Shown here piece by piece: positions 35,332 to 46,600 of a DNA stretch of 64,000 bases (its first letter is position 1; each line of letters begins with the position of its first letter). A model generated the notes under the pieces. It saw nothing but the letters and a program-made list of their open reading frames with translations. It made no database searches and was not told the DNA's origin. Source of the DNA: Gautieria morchelliformis (Eukaryota; Basidiomycota; Agaricomycetes; Gomphales; Gomphaceae); NCBI GenBank assembly GCA_015179125.1, contig WHVA01000427.1, forward strand, positions 1 through 64,000. The letters run 5' to 3'. The translations under genes were made by a program, and so were the position numbers.

Positions 35332-35461
35332 GGGCGGAACTGGCGAAGGGCTCCCGTACAGCGCACGCAGCACAAACCAAGGCGCTTATTTCTGCTAGGC
35401 CGATCCGACCCGAGCTGTCCGAGGCCTCCAGCGCCTGTTATACTGTTGAGCTGTTGACCTG
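35332..35461. promoter_or_regulatory. Compact divergent promoter, ODC1 / SRP9
   Basis: Only 130 bp separate the two outward-facing start codons, so the promoters overlap. No TATA box or named factor site was seen. Coordinated or mutually exclusive expression is possible but not shown. Confidence 0.6.
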
Positions 35462-35959
35462 ATGGTGTACATCATCAACTGGCAGGAGTTCCAAGAGGCA
35501 GCGGAAGGATTGTATGAAAAGTCACCCAGAAATGTGAGCGTTCTATTCTTATTTTCAGCGGCCATGTCTGACGCTCTTTCCAGACACGATACTGCGTAAA
35601 ATGGAGAGCTGCAGAAGGGGTTCTTGTCCTCAAAATCACGGACAACACGACGGTTTGATTGTTTTTCAGCATCATACATCTCCCGATAGCTGATGTGTCG
35701 ATAGTGTCTTAAATACAAGACTCACTCGTCGATTTTTTTGAACCGTTTCGAAACGTTGAACCTATCCCTAATGCGGAGGATGCAGAACAGGAAAGCTGCA
35801 TCACCACCACCCGCAGCTACCCAGCCTGCGGCCCCAGAGCTCACGTCTAACACAGCTGGCGTGGGTGGCGCCACGTCGGCCGGGTCTACTGTGGCACCTA
35901 CGGCCGGCGGTCCTGTTGGCGGTGGTGTGAAGAAGAAAAAGGGGAAAAAGAAGAAGTAG
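35462..35959 (+). CDS. SRP9: Signal recognition particle subunit SRP9 (SRP21-like)
   Basis: Alu-domain protein of the signal recognition particle, which binds SRP RNA and slows translation. There are three exons: MVYIINWQEFQEAAEGLYEK SPRN; TRYCVKWRAAEGVLVLKITD NTT; and CLKYKTHSS..LNRFETLNLSLMRRMQNRKA. These match the SRP9 beta-strand core, with introns at 35534-35583 and about 35653-35704, both GT-AG. Beyond the core the protein adds a Pro/Ala/Gly-rich linker and ends VKKKKGKKKK. Human SRP9 is 86 residues and lacks this tail; yeast Srp21 has a basic extension, so this form is intermediate. The total is about 132 residues. The tail may aid RNA binding or nucleolar import (inference). Confidence 0.92.
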
Positions 35960-37321
35960 CAGTGGTAGATATGCAAAGACTATACCGAGAGCGTCTGGGG
36001 CCGGCCATTATGGATCGGTACACAGCTGCCTTGGTATAGCACAGTGAGGTCGCACTTTTTTTTATCCTCGTCACCAGTGCATACTAGCGCACACATCTAT
36101 GGATGCAATGTCAATCTGCCATTCCCTCCAGGTCCCTGATACAGGGGAGACACGCGGTATTGCTTCCGTTTTCGTAATGTGCTCGGGTTCTTTCAACCGA
36201 TGGTTCGCAAACAGTCTAGTTTTCCTCGGGCACGTTGCAGCTGTGAGGAAGTGGAATCCACCTTACTCATATGTTGTACGCAATCGGAATCAGATTTACT
36301 CCTGATGGTTGACGGCATTTCTTTAGAGTGTGGGGCCTCCCTGTGCAATCAGGTTCAGATTGTGGCACAATCGGGTCTCTGACCTCTGCTATGCTTCTTA
36401 AGCGTTATGGCACTGGTTATCTTGACCGGCATGATCACCTCGCCGCCTCGGAGCTTTCTCGCGTCGAATGGTAATAAAGTCACAGACCGCAAAACAAACA
36501 CACAGCGACTAAACGATGCTTCGCGAACAACTCGTGGATCTGACGGAACATCTATTGAACAACTTACGTCCCGTGGGAGATTACATCACATGGCTGTGCG
36601 ATCAGTTGTAACAAGGAAGAAAATTCCACCAAGACTCAGGGCTTTGGTCGCGTTGCATCTGATGTTAGAACGAAGTTGGTGGCAGACAACCTGCTTAGGA
36701 CTCATGCGAGACACAAGGGGACATGGCGGAATTGATATTTCGTTTTTTTTTAAGGAAGAGATCGCACTGCTCAAAACAGTATTATAAACGCCTCCCCCCA
36801 CAAGTCATTCTGGTATTCGTCCATTTCTATAGATGATTTTTATCTGTCTGATTCGACTCGAGAATCGGCCGAAGACTTAAATATACTTTTCGACGCTCAT
36901 GCTATTTCCCGATCCAATATTTTTATATTCACAGCACAGCCAATGGCAGGCGTAGAAATACTCTTCCCTGGGATATTCACTTCTATCTAAATGAAAACCT
37001 CCACGCGCTCCACTACTGACGAAAAACAAACAGCATTAACGCCACGCGCAGTGTCACATGGGGAAGGCTTCAAGAAACAGAAGCGCCAACGGCATGTCAA
37101 AATTTGTCCTCGATATGAAGGCGTACGTTCTCATGTGACTCCTCACAAATTAATGCTAAATAACTGCGCAGCCTGCAGGCTCACATTTGCTTTAAACCAC
37201 GAAAGAAGCATTTCCTAACCTGGAAATTTATAACTCCGATTGCTCTAAATCAGTGTCAGAATCGTTTTCTTACCTCGCTAGGCGCCGGCTCGGACTAAGG
37301 AATTCGCTATACTAAACTGCC
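35960..37321. other. Intergenic between SRP9 and NOC2
   Basis: This 1.36-kb stretch has no supported gene. The longest frame (36407-36787, plus, 126 codons) has no motif. A short frame from about 36516 (MLREQLVDLTEHLLNNLRPV) looks protein-like over 30 codons, but no following exon was found. The NOC2 promoter lies at the right end. Confidence 0.45.
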
Positions 37322-40076
37322 ATGGGGAAGAAAGCGCCAAAAGCCTCCAGGAAGCTAGCTGCAAAAGGCGAAATAAAACGTCAGATACAGGAGAGACACA
37401 AGCACCAAAAGGTAAAGAAAAGGCTCGACGGAAGGAAACCTCAGAAAGCTGTAAAGCCTACGAAGGGACGCGGTGATGGCAATGGAAAAGAGAAAGAGGC
37501 GGACCACGACGAGAACATTGATGGTCGGGAGAACAACGAACAGGATGCGAAGTATGGTTCGCACTTGTCTGTGGTGCTATCGGTATTGAAAACTGTCAAG
37601 GTTCCAAGGCATGTCTGTAGACGACATCCTGGGTGCAGGATTCATGAACGCGGAGGATGGAAGTGTGCGCACGCCATGTAACTCGTCCATCACAAAATTA
37701 ATTGCTAGTATAGGACCCAGTGTCACCGTCTGATGAGGATTCCGATGGGGAGGGCTCGGAGGGCGACGATAATGCCTCCTTTGCATCGGTGGACGAACTC
37801 TCAGGTTTGGGCAACTCTGTTTTCATGGCCCAAGCTGACATTGCAGACTATAGACGAGGGAGAAGCCCATCTCCATGAGCTGTCGCACTTAGCTCAGAAG
37901 GATCCTGAGTTTTACAAGTACCTGCAGGAAAACGACCGAGAGCTCCTTGAGTTCGATCCAAATTCGGCGGAGAAAGACGTTGACATGGAGGGAGTAGAAG
38001 ATGAAGGCCGTGACGATGATAGTGAGGTTGAGGAAACCCCGATATTGACTAAAGATGTTTTGAAGAGCTGGCAAAAAGCTCTTTTGGAGGTGCTCTCATG
38101 GTCAAGTTTACCGTGATAACCCCTGACTCGTCCACAGCAACGGTCACTCCGTGCGCTACGGAAACTTCTAGTAGCTTTCCGTTCAGCGGCGCACACGCAG
38201 GAAGAGAGTGATAACAAGGTCCAACTGGCTTGGAGAATTGACAGTCCAGCAGGTAAGTCATTACACTGACGAACCACTTTCGCTGAAATGTATCCCACAG
38301 TATTCCGAAAGCTCGTTGCAACTGCCTTGCGATATACGCCAGTCATTCTCAATCACCATATCCCGTACAAGACATTGCCCAACGGAAAATTGTAAGCATA
38401 AACCTGCCACCCCTGGTGCCGTTTTTAGAATCCAACCATTTACGCAGCAAGCAACCTCCCACATCCAAAAAATTCACCGGCCTCACCAAGCTGCTTCTCT
38501 CCCATTTTCACAACGTGGTTCATGTAATCTCAACACTTCCCCAGCTCTCGTCATCCACGGAAGAGGATGGAGATGGGAGGGATATTGATATAACCGTTCT
38601 CGCGCTCAGCGAAAGCGCAAAATTACTGCCTTATATTATTGGCAGCAAAAAGGCTGTGAAGGTCTATCTTAAAGTTGGTAGCAACTCGCGAACACTCTCG
38701 ATCTTGCCTCATCCATGAAGTTTAGAGTTGCCTCAGTCTCTGGTCCTCCGCACAAGATAATGTACGGATGGCAGCATTCCTTGCCATCAGACGATTAGCT
38801 TCCTCGACCGATGAATCCATTCTCGACCTTGTTCTCAAGGTAGGTCCCAGATCCAACTTATCTTGTCTTTATGCTCACCCGTCTGGTTTTTTATATCAGG
38901 GCACTTACCTTACCCTCGTTCGCTCCTCCAAGGCGACATCTCTACATACGCTGCCAAGTATCACGCTAATGAAAAACTCTGCATCGGAGCTTTACTGCGC
39001 GCCGGAACATGGTGGTGCAGCATATCAACATGCCTTTGGTTATATTCGCCAGCTTGCCATTCTACTCCGAGGCGGAATGAAAGCGATGACCAAGGTCTGT
39101 ACCTCTTATCTTCCATTTATTTTATACGATTGGCTCGACTATTCTCTACCGTCTCAGCGCTCACGCTCGCTTACAGGAATCCTATAAGCAAGTATACAAT
39201 TGGCAGTTTGTGCACTGTGTGGATTTCTGGACTCTTGTCCTAGCAAGGGCATGTAGCCGAGATGCTCTTCAGACCACAGGCCGGGAAAGCGGGCTGCAGG
39301 CGTTAATATATCCCTTGGTGCAAGTGTCTCTGGGAGCCATTCAGTAGGTCTTGCAATTGTGGATATCATTGACATGCTCTTATGTATATCTAGGTTAATC
39401 CCTACCCCGAGATCATATCCTTTCCACCTTCATTTACTCCGTTCCCTCCTTCACTTGTCCAGGCATACCACAACCTTCATCCCACTTACGCCTCACATTC
39501 TTCCTATACTTCAGTACAGCCTCTCACCGTCCACCTCAGGAAAAACATCTACTTTACGTCCACTACCTCTTGACACCTCCATCCGCGCACCTTCTGCTTA
39601 CCTCCGCACGCGTATCTACGCCGAGACACTTGCAGACGAGAGCATCTATGTGCTCGCGGAGTGGATGGGTACGCCACAGGTCCAGGGAAGCATCGCTTTC
39701 CCGGAGATATCCATCCCAATTGGGTTATTGTTGAAGAAGAGCATTAAAAGTGCGAAGGGCGTGAAGCAGGCTGCTGCTGCAAAAGTGTTGGTGGAACGGA
39801 TGGAAGAAGGCGTGAAATGGATTGAAGAGCGGAGGCGGGGAGTAACATTTGCGCCCGCCGCAGTAGATGAGGTTCGCGCTTGGCAAGAAGACGTGAGAGT
39901 GAAGCTCGAGGACACGCCAGTCGGTAAGGCATTGAAATTATTGCGGAAAGCGAGAGAGAAGAGAATGAAGTTGTTGGAAAAGGTAAGTTTCCCTCACGAT
40001 ACGCCGTCGAAGGTATGGCTGATTATCCACTGTTTTGAAGGCAAGAGACGGCGAGGACGAGATTTTAGATACGTAG
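37322..40076 (+). CDS. NOC2: Nucleolar complex protein 2
   Basis: Ribosome biogenesis factor that pairs with Noc1 and then Noc3 to move pre-60S particles from nucleolus to nucleoplasm. The basic N-terminus MGKKAPKASRKLAAKGEIKR leads to FQGMSVDDILGAGFMNAEDG and an acidic exon (DEDSDGEGSEGDDNASFASV). The Noc2 domain follows: LSHLAQKDPEFYKYLQENDR, LAWRIDSPAVFRKLVATALR, YTPVILNHHIPYKTLPNGK, VYNWQFVHCVDFWTLVLARA, PLVQVSLGAIQLIPTPRSYP and FHLHLLRSLLHLSRHTTTFI. The last exon reads ARDGEDEILDT after a 59-nt intron. About ten introns are present. The order and length fit the family (about 700 residues). It converges on the METTL14-type gene, with 122 bp between the stops. Confidence 0.95.
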
Positions 40077-40198
40077 AATTTTCTTTAACTATCTGGCTAC
40101 ATGATATCGAAATGAGTCGTGCGTAGGGTCTACAACCAATACATACAGATATACCATATTTACCGATACAGCATGAACAATAGATACAATACGATCCA

Positions 40199-42430
40199 TT
40201 AGTATGGTCCCCATCCGTTCATTTGTGGGCCTCCAAATCCACCCTGGCCGCCAAAGGCATTCTGGTAGCCACCCTGCGGGAAACCGCCGTCGCCAAAGCC
40301 GCCCATATTCATCCCCATCGCTGCCATATTTCCCATAGGCCCCAGGTTACCCATCATCCCTGGCATCATGCCCAAATTCATTTGCGGCATCATCATCCCC
40401 GCCATGGGCATTCCTCCAGTCCCCATACCCATGCCCTGAGCACCCATCATGGCAACACTTGGCAGGCCCATCGGCATCTGCATCTGGTTCTGCATAAGGC
40501 CAGGATTCATGACGCCATGCCCCATGCGCATCGGAGGGCTCATCATGGGGTAATTGTTGCCACCGAGACCCATGTTATTTGGCGCCATGACGCCATTGAA
40601 GCTGTTCGCCGGATTAGAAGCCGGTCGATTCGGCATGCCCATGTTCATGCCCGGCCCCGACATGGACATCGCCATGGTTCCGCCGTGGAAATTATTGTTG
40701 TTATTGGCAGAGCCACCACGGATAGGCGATTTGGGACGCAGGGCATCAATTTCTGACGAGCCGTGAGCTTCGGAGAATCTAGCGAAATCTTGTTTGCTCA
40801 CCGTTCGTACTCGGCACAACGACCCTGCCTCCCGGAGGCACCTGGCAGGCATCGCGCACCTCCCTCTCCCACTTCGCCCTCTGCCATAGAACGGCGTCTT
40901 CTAAGCCTTCCATCCCTGTCCTCAAGTCCGCCGCCTTCAATCCCTCAAGCACCTCTTCTTCCTTGATGTCTGCTTCCTTCTTCATCACAACCTCCTCCTC
41001 TTCCTCTTCTCCCGCTACGCTGCTGGCTCGCGAGTCCACCTCTGCTTCAGCCTCACTTGTGGGATCGAAACGATCTACGGCATTCATATCACCGTCATCA
41101 TCGAGTAAGACTGTGACCCATCCACGGCGGAGTTGATGGCCGGGCCGTCGACGACCAAACACTTCGAGGCGCCGGGCACCGAGGCAAAACGATTCGATTA
41201 GTGCGTACATTTCTGGTGGTTTTCGGGTGGGATCTGGTACCTATATCAAGAAATCGCAATGCTGGTGAGCTCTGAAGGGCGCACCTTCGGGATCACCTTC
41301 CCATATAATGACGTCCGTATCTGGTACGAAAGTGAGTAGAGGAACGAGAAATAGCGAAGAAAACAACGCACCGATGTTACAATGCACGAACCAGTTGTCC
41401 GTGGACCGACGCACGGTTCCCCGAATACCCATCAGGCAATGCTGCTTCGTCCTTGTGAAGAGGGAAGATGTGGGAGGGTCTGTCTAAGGGAGCAATAGCG
41501 TCATGCGAGTGTACTACAAATGTCATGGCCAATCTCCCCAACACAACAATAGAACAAATCGAGTGTAACAGAGTATACGACAGCCAGAAAAAGTACGAAC
41601 CCCGGGCCCCTTGTTGCATTCCTTGTTAGTTTTCACCCATACGACGTCTTCACACCTTCTGTAGCCCCATCGGGCCAGGACTTCCCGTCCGCGTTCCAGT
41701 CCGTCGCCTGCGCCGCTGCCGACCCACATGAAGACAAAACTTGGATCACCAGCTAGCTGTGGAATCGGAAAGGTCGTGAGAGTATCCCACGAAAAGGAGG
41801 GGGAGTAGAATGGTGGATCGATCAGGATGACGTCGAATTTGGCGGGCGACATGGCGCGCAGGCGAGTAAGAGGAAGATAGTGCGGGGGAAGTGCCGAAGC
41901 ATTCATTGCAGCTCTTTTGAGCTGGAGGAGACGCTGTTGCTTGGGGTACCTTTAGGGTACCTGAGCACGGTGGAATGCAAAGCGAAAGAAGGATCTGGCA
42001 CGTACTCTTCAAACCGTTTGTCTAATTCGGCTCCTAGCACCCAATTCTGAGGCCATTCGCCGCCATCAACATAGCGTTGAGAATAGTCATTCCTGAACGT
42101 CTCCTCCTCCGGCACATAGTTGGCATACCGCGCAAGGCGAACCCGTTTCTCGGGAGGTAAATCAGTTCTTGCCCTTGGGTCACATTCCCGCTCTCGTTCT
42201 CGTTCCAACTCATGCGCTCGTCTTGCCGGAGAGGGTGGTGTTGGGGGTGGCGATGGAGATGGAGACGGGATTAATGGAAGCTGTAGGATTTCGTGAGGTG
42301 GACTGGGGTGGTTCCGTAGGAGGTCCCGGTGAGCCCTTTGAGAAGCGCGTACGGCAGAGATAAGGGAATAGTGCGTCGAAAGCAGATGGTTGACGTCGGA
42401 GAGTACCTCTAGTGTACCCGTCCTCGCCAT
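40199..42430 (-). CDS. METTL14: METTL14-type MT-A70 subunit of the m6A mRNA methyltransferase
   Basis: RNA-binding partner of the catalytic MT-A70 subunit (METTL3/Ime4), acting on mRNA in the nucleus. After [20 protein letters not shown] (ATG 42430) and a Ser/Pro stretch, the family signature reads [117 protein letters not shown] and, near the end, [16 protein letters not shown], which matches the RLRPKSP of human METTL14. Two oddities stand out. The EPPL motif is DPPF here. A Glu-rich insert of about 80 residues precedes a C-terminal tail of about 150 residues made mostly of Met, Gly, Asn and Pro in place of the RGG tail. S. cerevisiae Kar4 is in the same clade. Confidence 0.9.
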
Positions 42431-43697
42431 CGTGTGTGCTAGAGTGACTGAGTATTTACCCGCGGTAGAAATAACGCCAGTAGTCAAAACAACCCTTTGG
42501 CTGATGCGTACTGGTGTCAACCGTGTGCCAAATTGTTGGATCTGGACGTGGTTGGAGGATAATATCTTATGTATCGCTGGAGCTGGAGCGCACTGAGATA
42601 CAAACCAGTACGTCCGACGTCCGACTAGCTCCGACTCCTGATCAGGTTAGTAATAGTGACGCATCAGTGAGCTTTCCTTGAGGCTTACCCTTTACTCATT
42701 TCAACACAGGTAACCAAATGGAATCCCTCGCTATTCCAGCAAATGCGGCTCATGATGAATCAAACTTTTGTGTAACGGCATACTGAGTAGCTCAGAACTA
42801 GAGTTAACTTTTAGATCCTTGTGTTCAACCGCACCTCGTCTTCTACATTAGGCTCTCTATGTTGCCTTTATTTCTTACGGGCAGAGAGACAAAGTGCCGA
42901 TCTATAACTTATCAATCTAGACTGGTTCTGGACGTGGATGCGAGTCGTGAGTGCCCCTGTTCTGAACCTATAATAGTCGCCATGCAGATTTCTCGTCATT
43001 CAGTGGCCGGTACTGATCTTCCATAACATACCTATCTGCATATTGATGATGGTCTTGTCGCCGGCTCCCAGATCCAGGGCAGTTCATGCATGATTTTGTT
43101 CGCGACGCAACCACTGAAGTTATGCCTATATCCCTGAATAATGTATTATTTCTGTGCCACTCCCTGTAGTGCCGGTGTCGAGAGCAAATTCTACGCACAG
43201 ACCGTGTTGCGGAAACCGCGGCAGCATCTACTGGCATCGGCAAAATTATGTGAACCCTTCGTCCCTCATTATGTTTGATATTTACTATCACATATTTGGC
43301 CCGTCACGCATACAGCTTTCTAAGCCGTCGACACGCTTGCATGAACTAGTAATCTTGGGCGCCATAGAGATGTTCAATTCCGTTACTAGCTGACTATATG
43401 TAGACTTTAGTGTCCTTGAAGAATCGATCCTTAAAATACCATCGCAGTAGCCATGCAGACTGGTGCGAATCGTTTATTATATCACCGAATCTCATCAACC
43501 TTGTTGTGCAGGCATCTACTACTGTACAGGGCTGGCAATGACGTACAGTAAGCTGGCGTCTGACTTCCCATCTCGACGCAGAGTGAATGGAATGTGTACA
43601 CGGTAAGGAGCAAGTACGTTACAAATAAACCAGGATATACCCCACTGTCGAACCACTCGTCGAATCCAGCACTTTCAATGAAGGCACATCAGATTGA
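42431..43697. other. Intergenic upstream of METTL14-type gene
   Basis: This 1.27-kb stretch lies between the METTL14-type start and the stop of the transporter gene. Frames at 42968-43291 (minus) and 43154-43393 (plus) lack motifs. It should hold the METTL14 promoter and the 3' UTR of the transporter; nothing else was seen. Confidence 0.45.
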
Positions 43698-46600
43698 TCA
43701 CAGGAGTCTGCTTTCCAGTTCTCCATACAGATCCTTGGATGCTTCTTCCATAGCCTGTTTCCGGTAGTAGAGTCACACTCATGAGTAGGACGACACCATA
43801 GACGTACCTTAAGGGGCTCTGTAACTGCCGTCGAACACAGCAAGAAAGACATATACCGCATAAACTCTCGAGAACCGATGGCCGTCTTCCCCTCCTCTGT
43901 ATGTGAGAATCTGGCACTAAGAATAAGGCACTGAAACACGGTACATAAGCAGCGGTATATGCTTCCACGAGGAAATACTAACATCATGGATGAATTCCGC
44001 GCGATTTCGGTTCGTCAATTGGCCCACTGGCATGGAGTGGGGAAGCGGCATCTTTGCCTGCAGCGAGCTTGCAATCAAATACAATTGTGACTTGACCATC
44101 AGTATGTGCCTCGCTCGGTATGGAGCCAGGACGCTGACAAAGTTGGTCAATATGAAGTTTTCGAATGGCTGCGAGCCGAGAGCTGCCCGTGCTTCTCTTA
44201 ATCGATCTGGGGTCGGTTGACACAAAAGTCAACTTCTCATTTTGCTCAGCAGAAAAATCACCTCACCTATAAGTAACTGGTTTGAATTGATTATGCGGAG
44301 GATAACATCCTTCTTAAAAGGGGTGGTAAACTGTGGTTCTGCTGCAGCAAACCTATGTGAAGACTCTGAATCAGCAAGGGGGAATGATGACGCATTCAGA
44401 AACTTTGAGAGTGTACTTCAGGAGGGGCTGCGCGTTGATGATCGCTGTCTGTTAACATTTAGGTAAGTTATCCACTTCTCATTGCAACGTCATGACAAAA
44501 TACCTGCAACTTCATCTCTCGATGCCTTAATTCCCGCTCGACACGCAGCAGGGCAGGCCTCGAGGGCCGTGATTCGGGACTGGACCAGAGCGTTGAAAGA
44601 CTGTATGCTTGCAGCAGGACTGCATATGATAGCACGTCGTATGTCATCGTCGCCACGGCCTTGCGAAGCGTCCGCCGTGCGGGATTCCGAAAAATGAAAA
44701 GCTGATGAAGAGGTGAGATGCGTCTACCGAAAATGATATATCCATACCTGGAAGATGGCGGCAATGGCCAACGCTATCATGAGGGCACTGATCGCTAAAG
44801 GAAACGAGGACTTTCAGTAGATAATCCTGATATCCGGCAGCGGGAGAGTGTAACCTTTGCCTTTTACAACGTTAGAGGGGTCAAGTCGGAATAGGTTTCA
44901 AACAACACTCACCGAAACGAAGCACAGGCGAGTCAAAATTAGTCCGATGTAAGTAATCTACCGAAACCCATTCCGTGACAACTAAAACCTAGATGGTTTT
45001 TTTTTTTTCAGAAGTGAACAAAGTGAGAGACTGGGCGAAGTGGCTAACCCCGGTTGCATTCAGCCCTAGCAGAGCCACGACGAAGTATGCTGGTTTTTCA
45101 GCCAGCACATATTGCATTATTAGCGCGTATGGGACCACCTAGGAAATTCATGAAAGCCTTGTCATTCCAAAGAGGTCGGTCTGTTTTACCATAAAAGTGA
45201 TTCCAATTCTATGCAACAAGTGAGACGGGTAACGTCTCTGCTAATGCAGCGGGACCAACGTACGGGTTGAACTTGTAACCTCCAACGTCACGAAACATCT
45301 GCAGGGGCTCCGTCAGCTTGGCTTGAGGCCTGGTCATAATAGCTAACCTCGAGCACAGTGAGGCCCCACAAGTACCTTGTAACAGGTTAGGAAATCCGAC
45401 TCGTTATCATCCGACGTGTTTTGAGACGCACCCAATCCCAGAACCTGCAATTTGCAATACGAAAGTCAAGATACTTTGGCCTAAAGTAACCCAATGTCAA
45501 ACAGATAACCCAGTGGGTACGGCGGGTCCTGACCTAGAGTACTGTCACGAACACGAGTTAGTACTAGGCATTATCATAAACGCCAGGGAACATACGGTGC
45601 GAGCGCCACCACGATGGTCAACATGCCCGAGGTTAGAGAGAAACTGCAAGGCACACGAACGATAAGTCCCCTCTTCATATAACGCGAAAAATTCTGCACC
45701 TTATGAACCATGATCTCGGTGCCGAGGCATAGATCAATGTCGCAAACACCGAGGCCGCCACCGCCGTTTTGGCAGCGAACAAAGACATTGGACTTTGAAT
45801 GGCGTGTTGTATGCGATCTAGGTGTTGCCAGATGTTCAGCCGCACGGGCTCGTAGGGCCTCTTCTCCAATAACGCGATGGCTTCCGGCAGAGAAAGCCCG
45901 CGCTCGTCCACCTTGGGTTTTTTGTGCGGCCGCTGCAGCGCTTCGAACATATGGATATGGAGCCTCTTCTTGCGCCCGATGCCTTCGGGATTCACGGTCG
46001 ACCACAAGGTCTCCAATTCGGAGACGAACTGTCTGTCCGCGAGGAGTATTTAACGGTGACAGAGGGAGCGCGCGTCCGGACACGAAGCACGACTTACTCT
46101 AGCGCGAAAAGAAACCCCCACACTCGGATGAGGCTTTGGCCCTTCATCAACATATTCGTATCCGATTGGTCCTGGGTGCCGTCGTCGCTCTCGGCATTGG
46201 CACCGCCCTCCACATTCGTGCCCGAATTCTTCTCGTCTGACCTGGGGGGTCTTTGGCGCAGCGTCTGTGCGGCAGCGCCAAATGCCTCGTTCAAGGAGGC
46301 CCTGGGCTGGTGGAGCCTCAAATCGGTCTCCCACAGCTCGCCTCCCACGAGGGCGTCTTGCAGTAATGCATGCTGCGTCGCCGAGAACGCATCGAACTCG
46401 CGTCGCAGTTTCAGCATCCCGCACTCCGTCAGGTGCGGGGACGGCCGCTTCTCGTGGGTCGTATCCGTCGCCGTCGCCGTGCCGGACGAGCCTGGAGGTT
46501 TGGTGGACGCATATCGATTGGGCGGTGTCCTGGAGATCGCAGCGTCCTCGGTCGAGAAGTCCTTGAGTGGACCCGGCGGTGGCGTCGCTGCTCGCGCCGG

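Noticed and set aside
36407-36787. 126-codon plus frame between SRP9 and NOC2
   Set aside because: No motif; composition typical of a random frame.
45040-45110. tRNA-like segment (gcgaagtggctaaccccggttgcattc)
   Set aside because: The arms do not pair as a cloverleaf and the segment lies inside an intron of the transporter gene.
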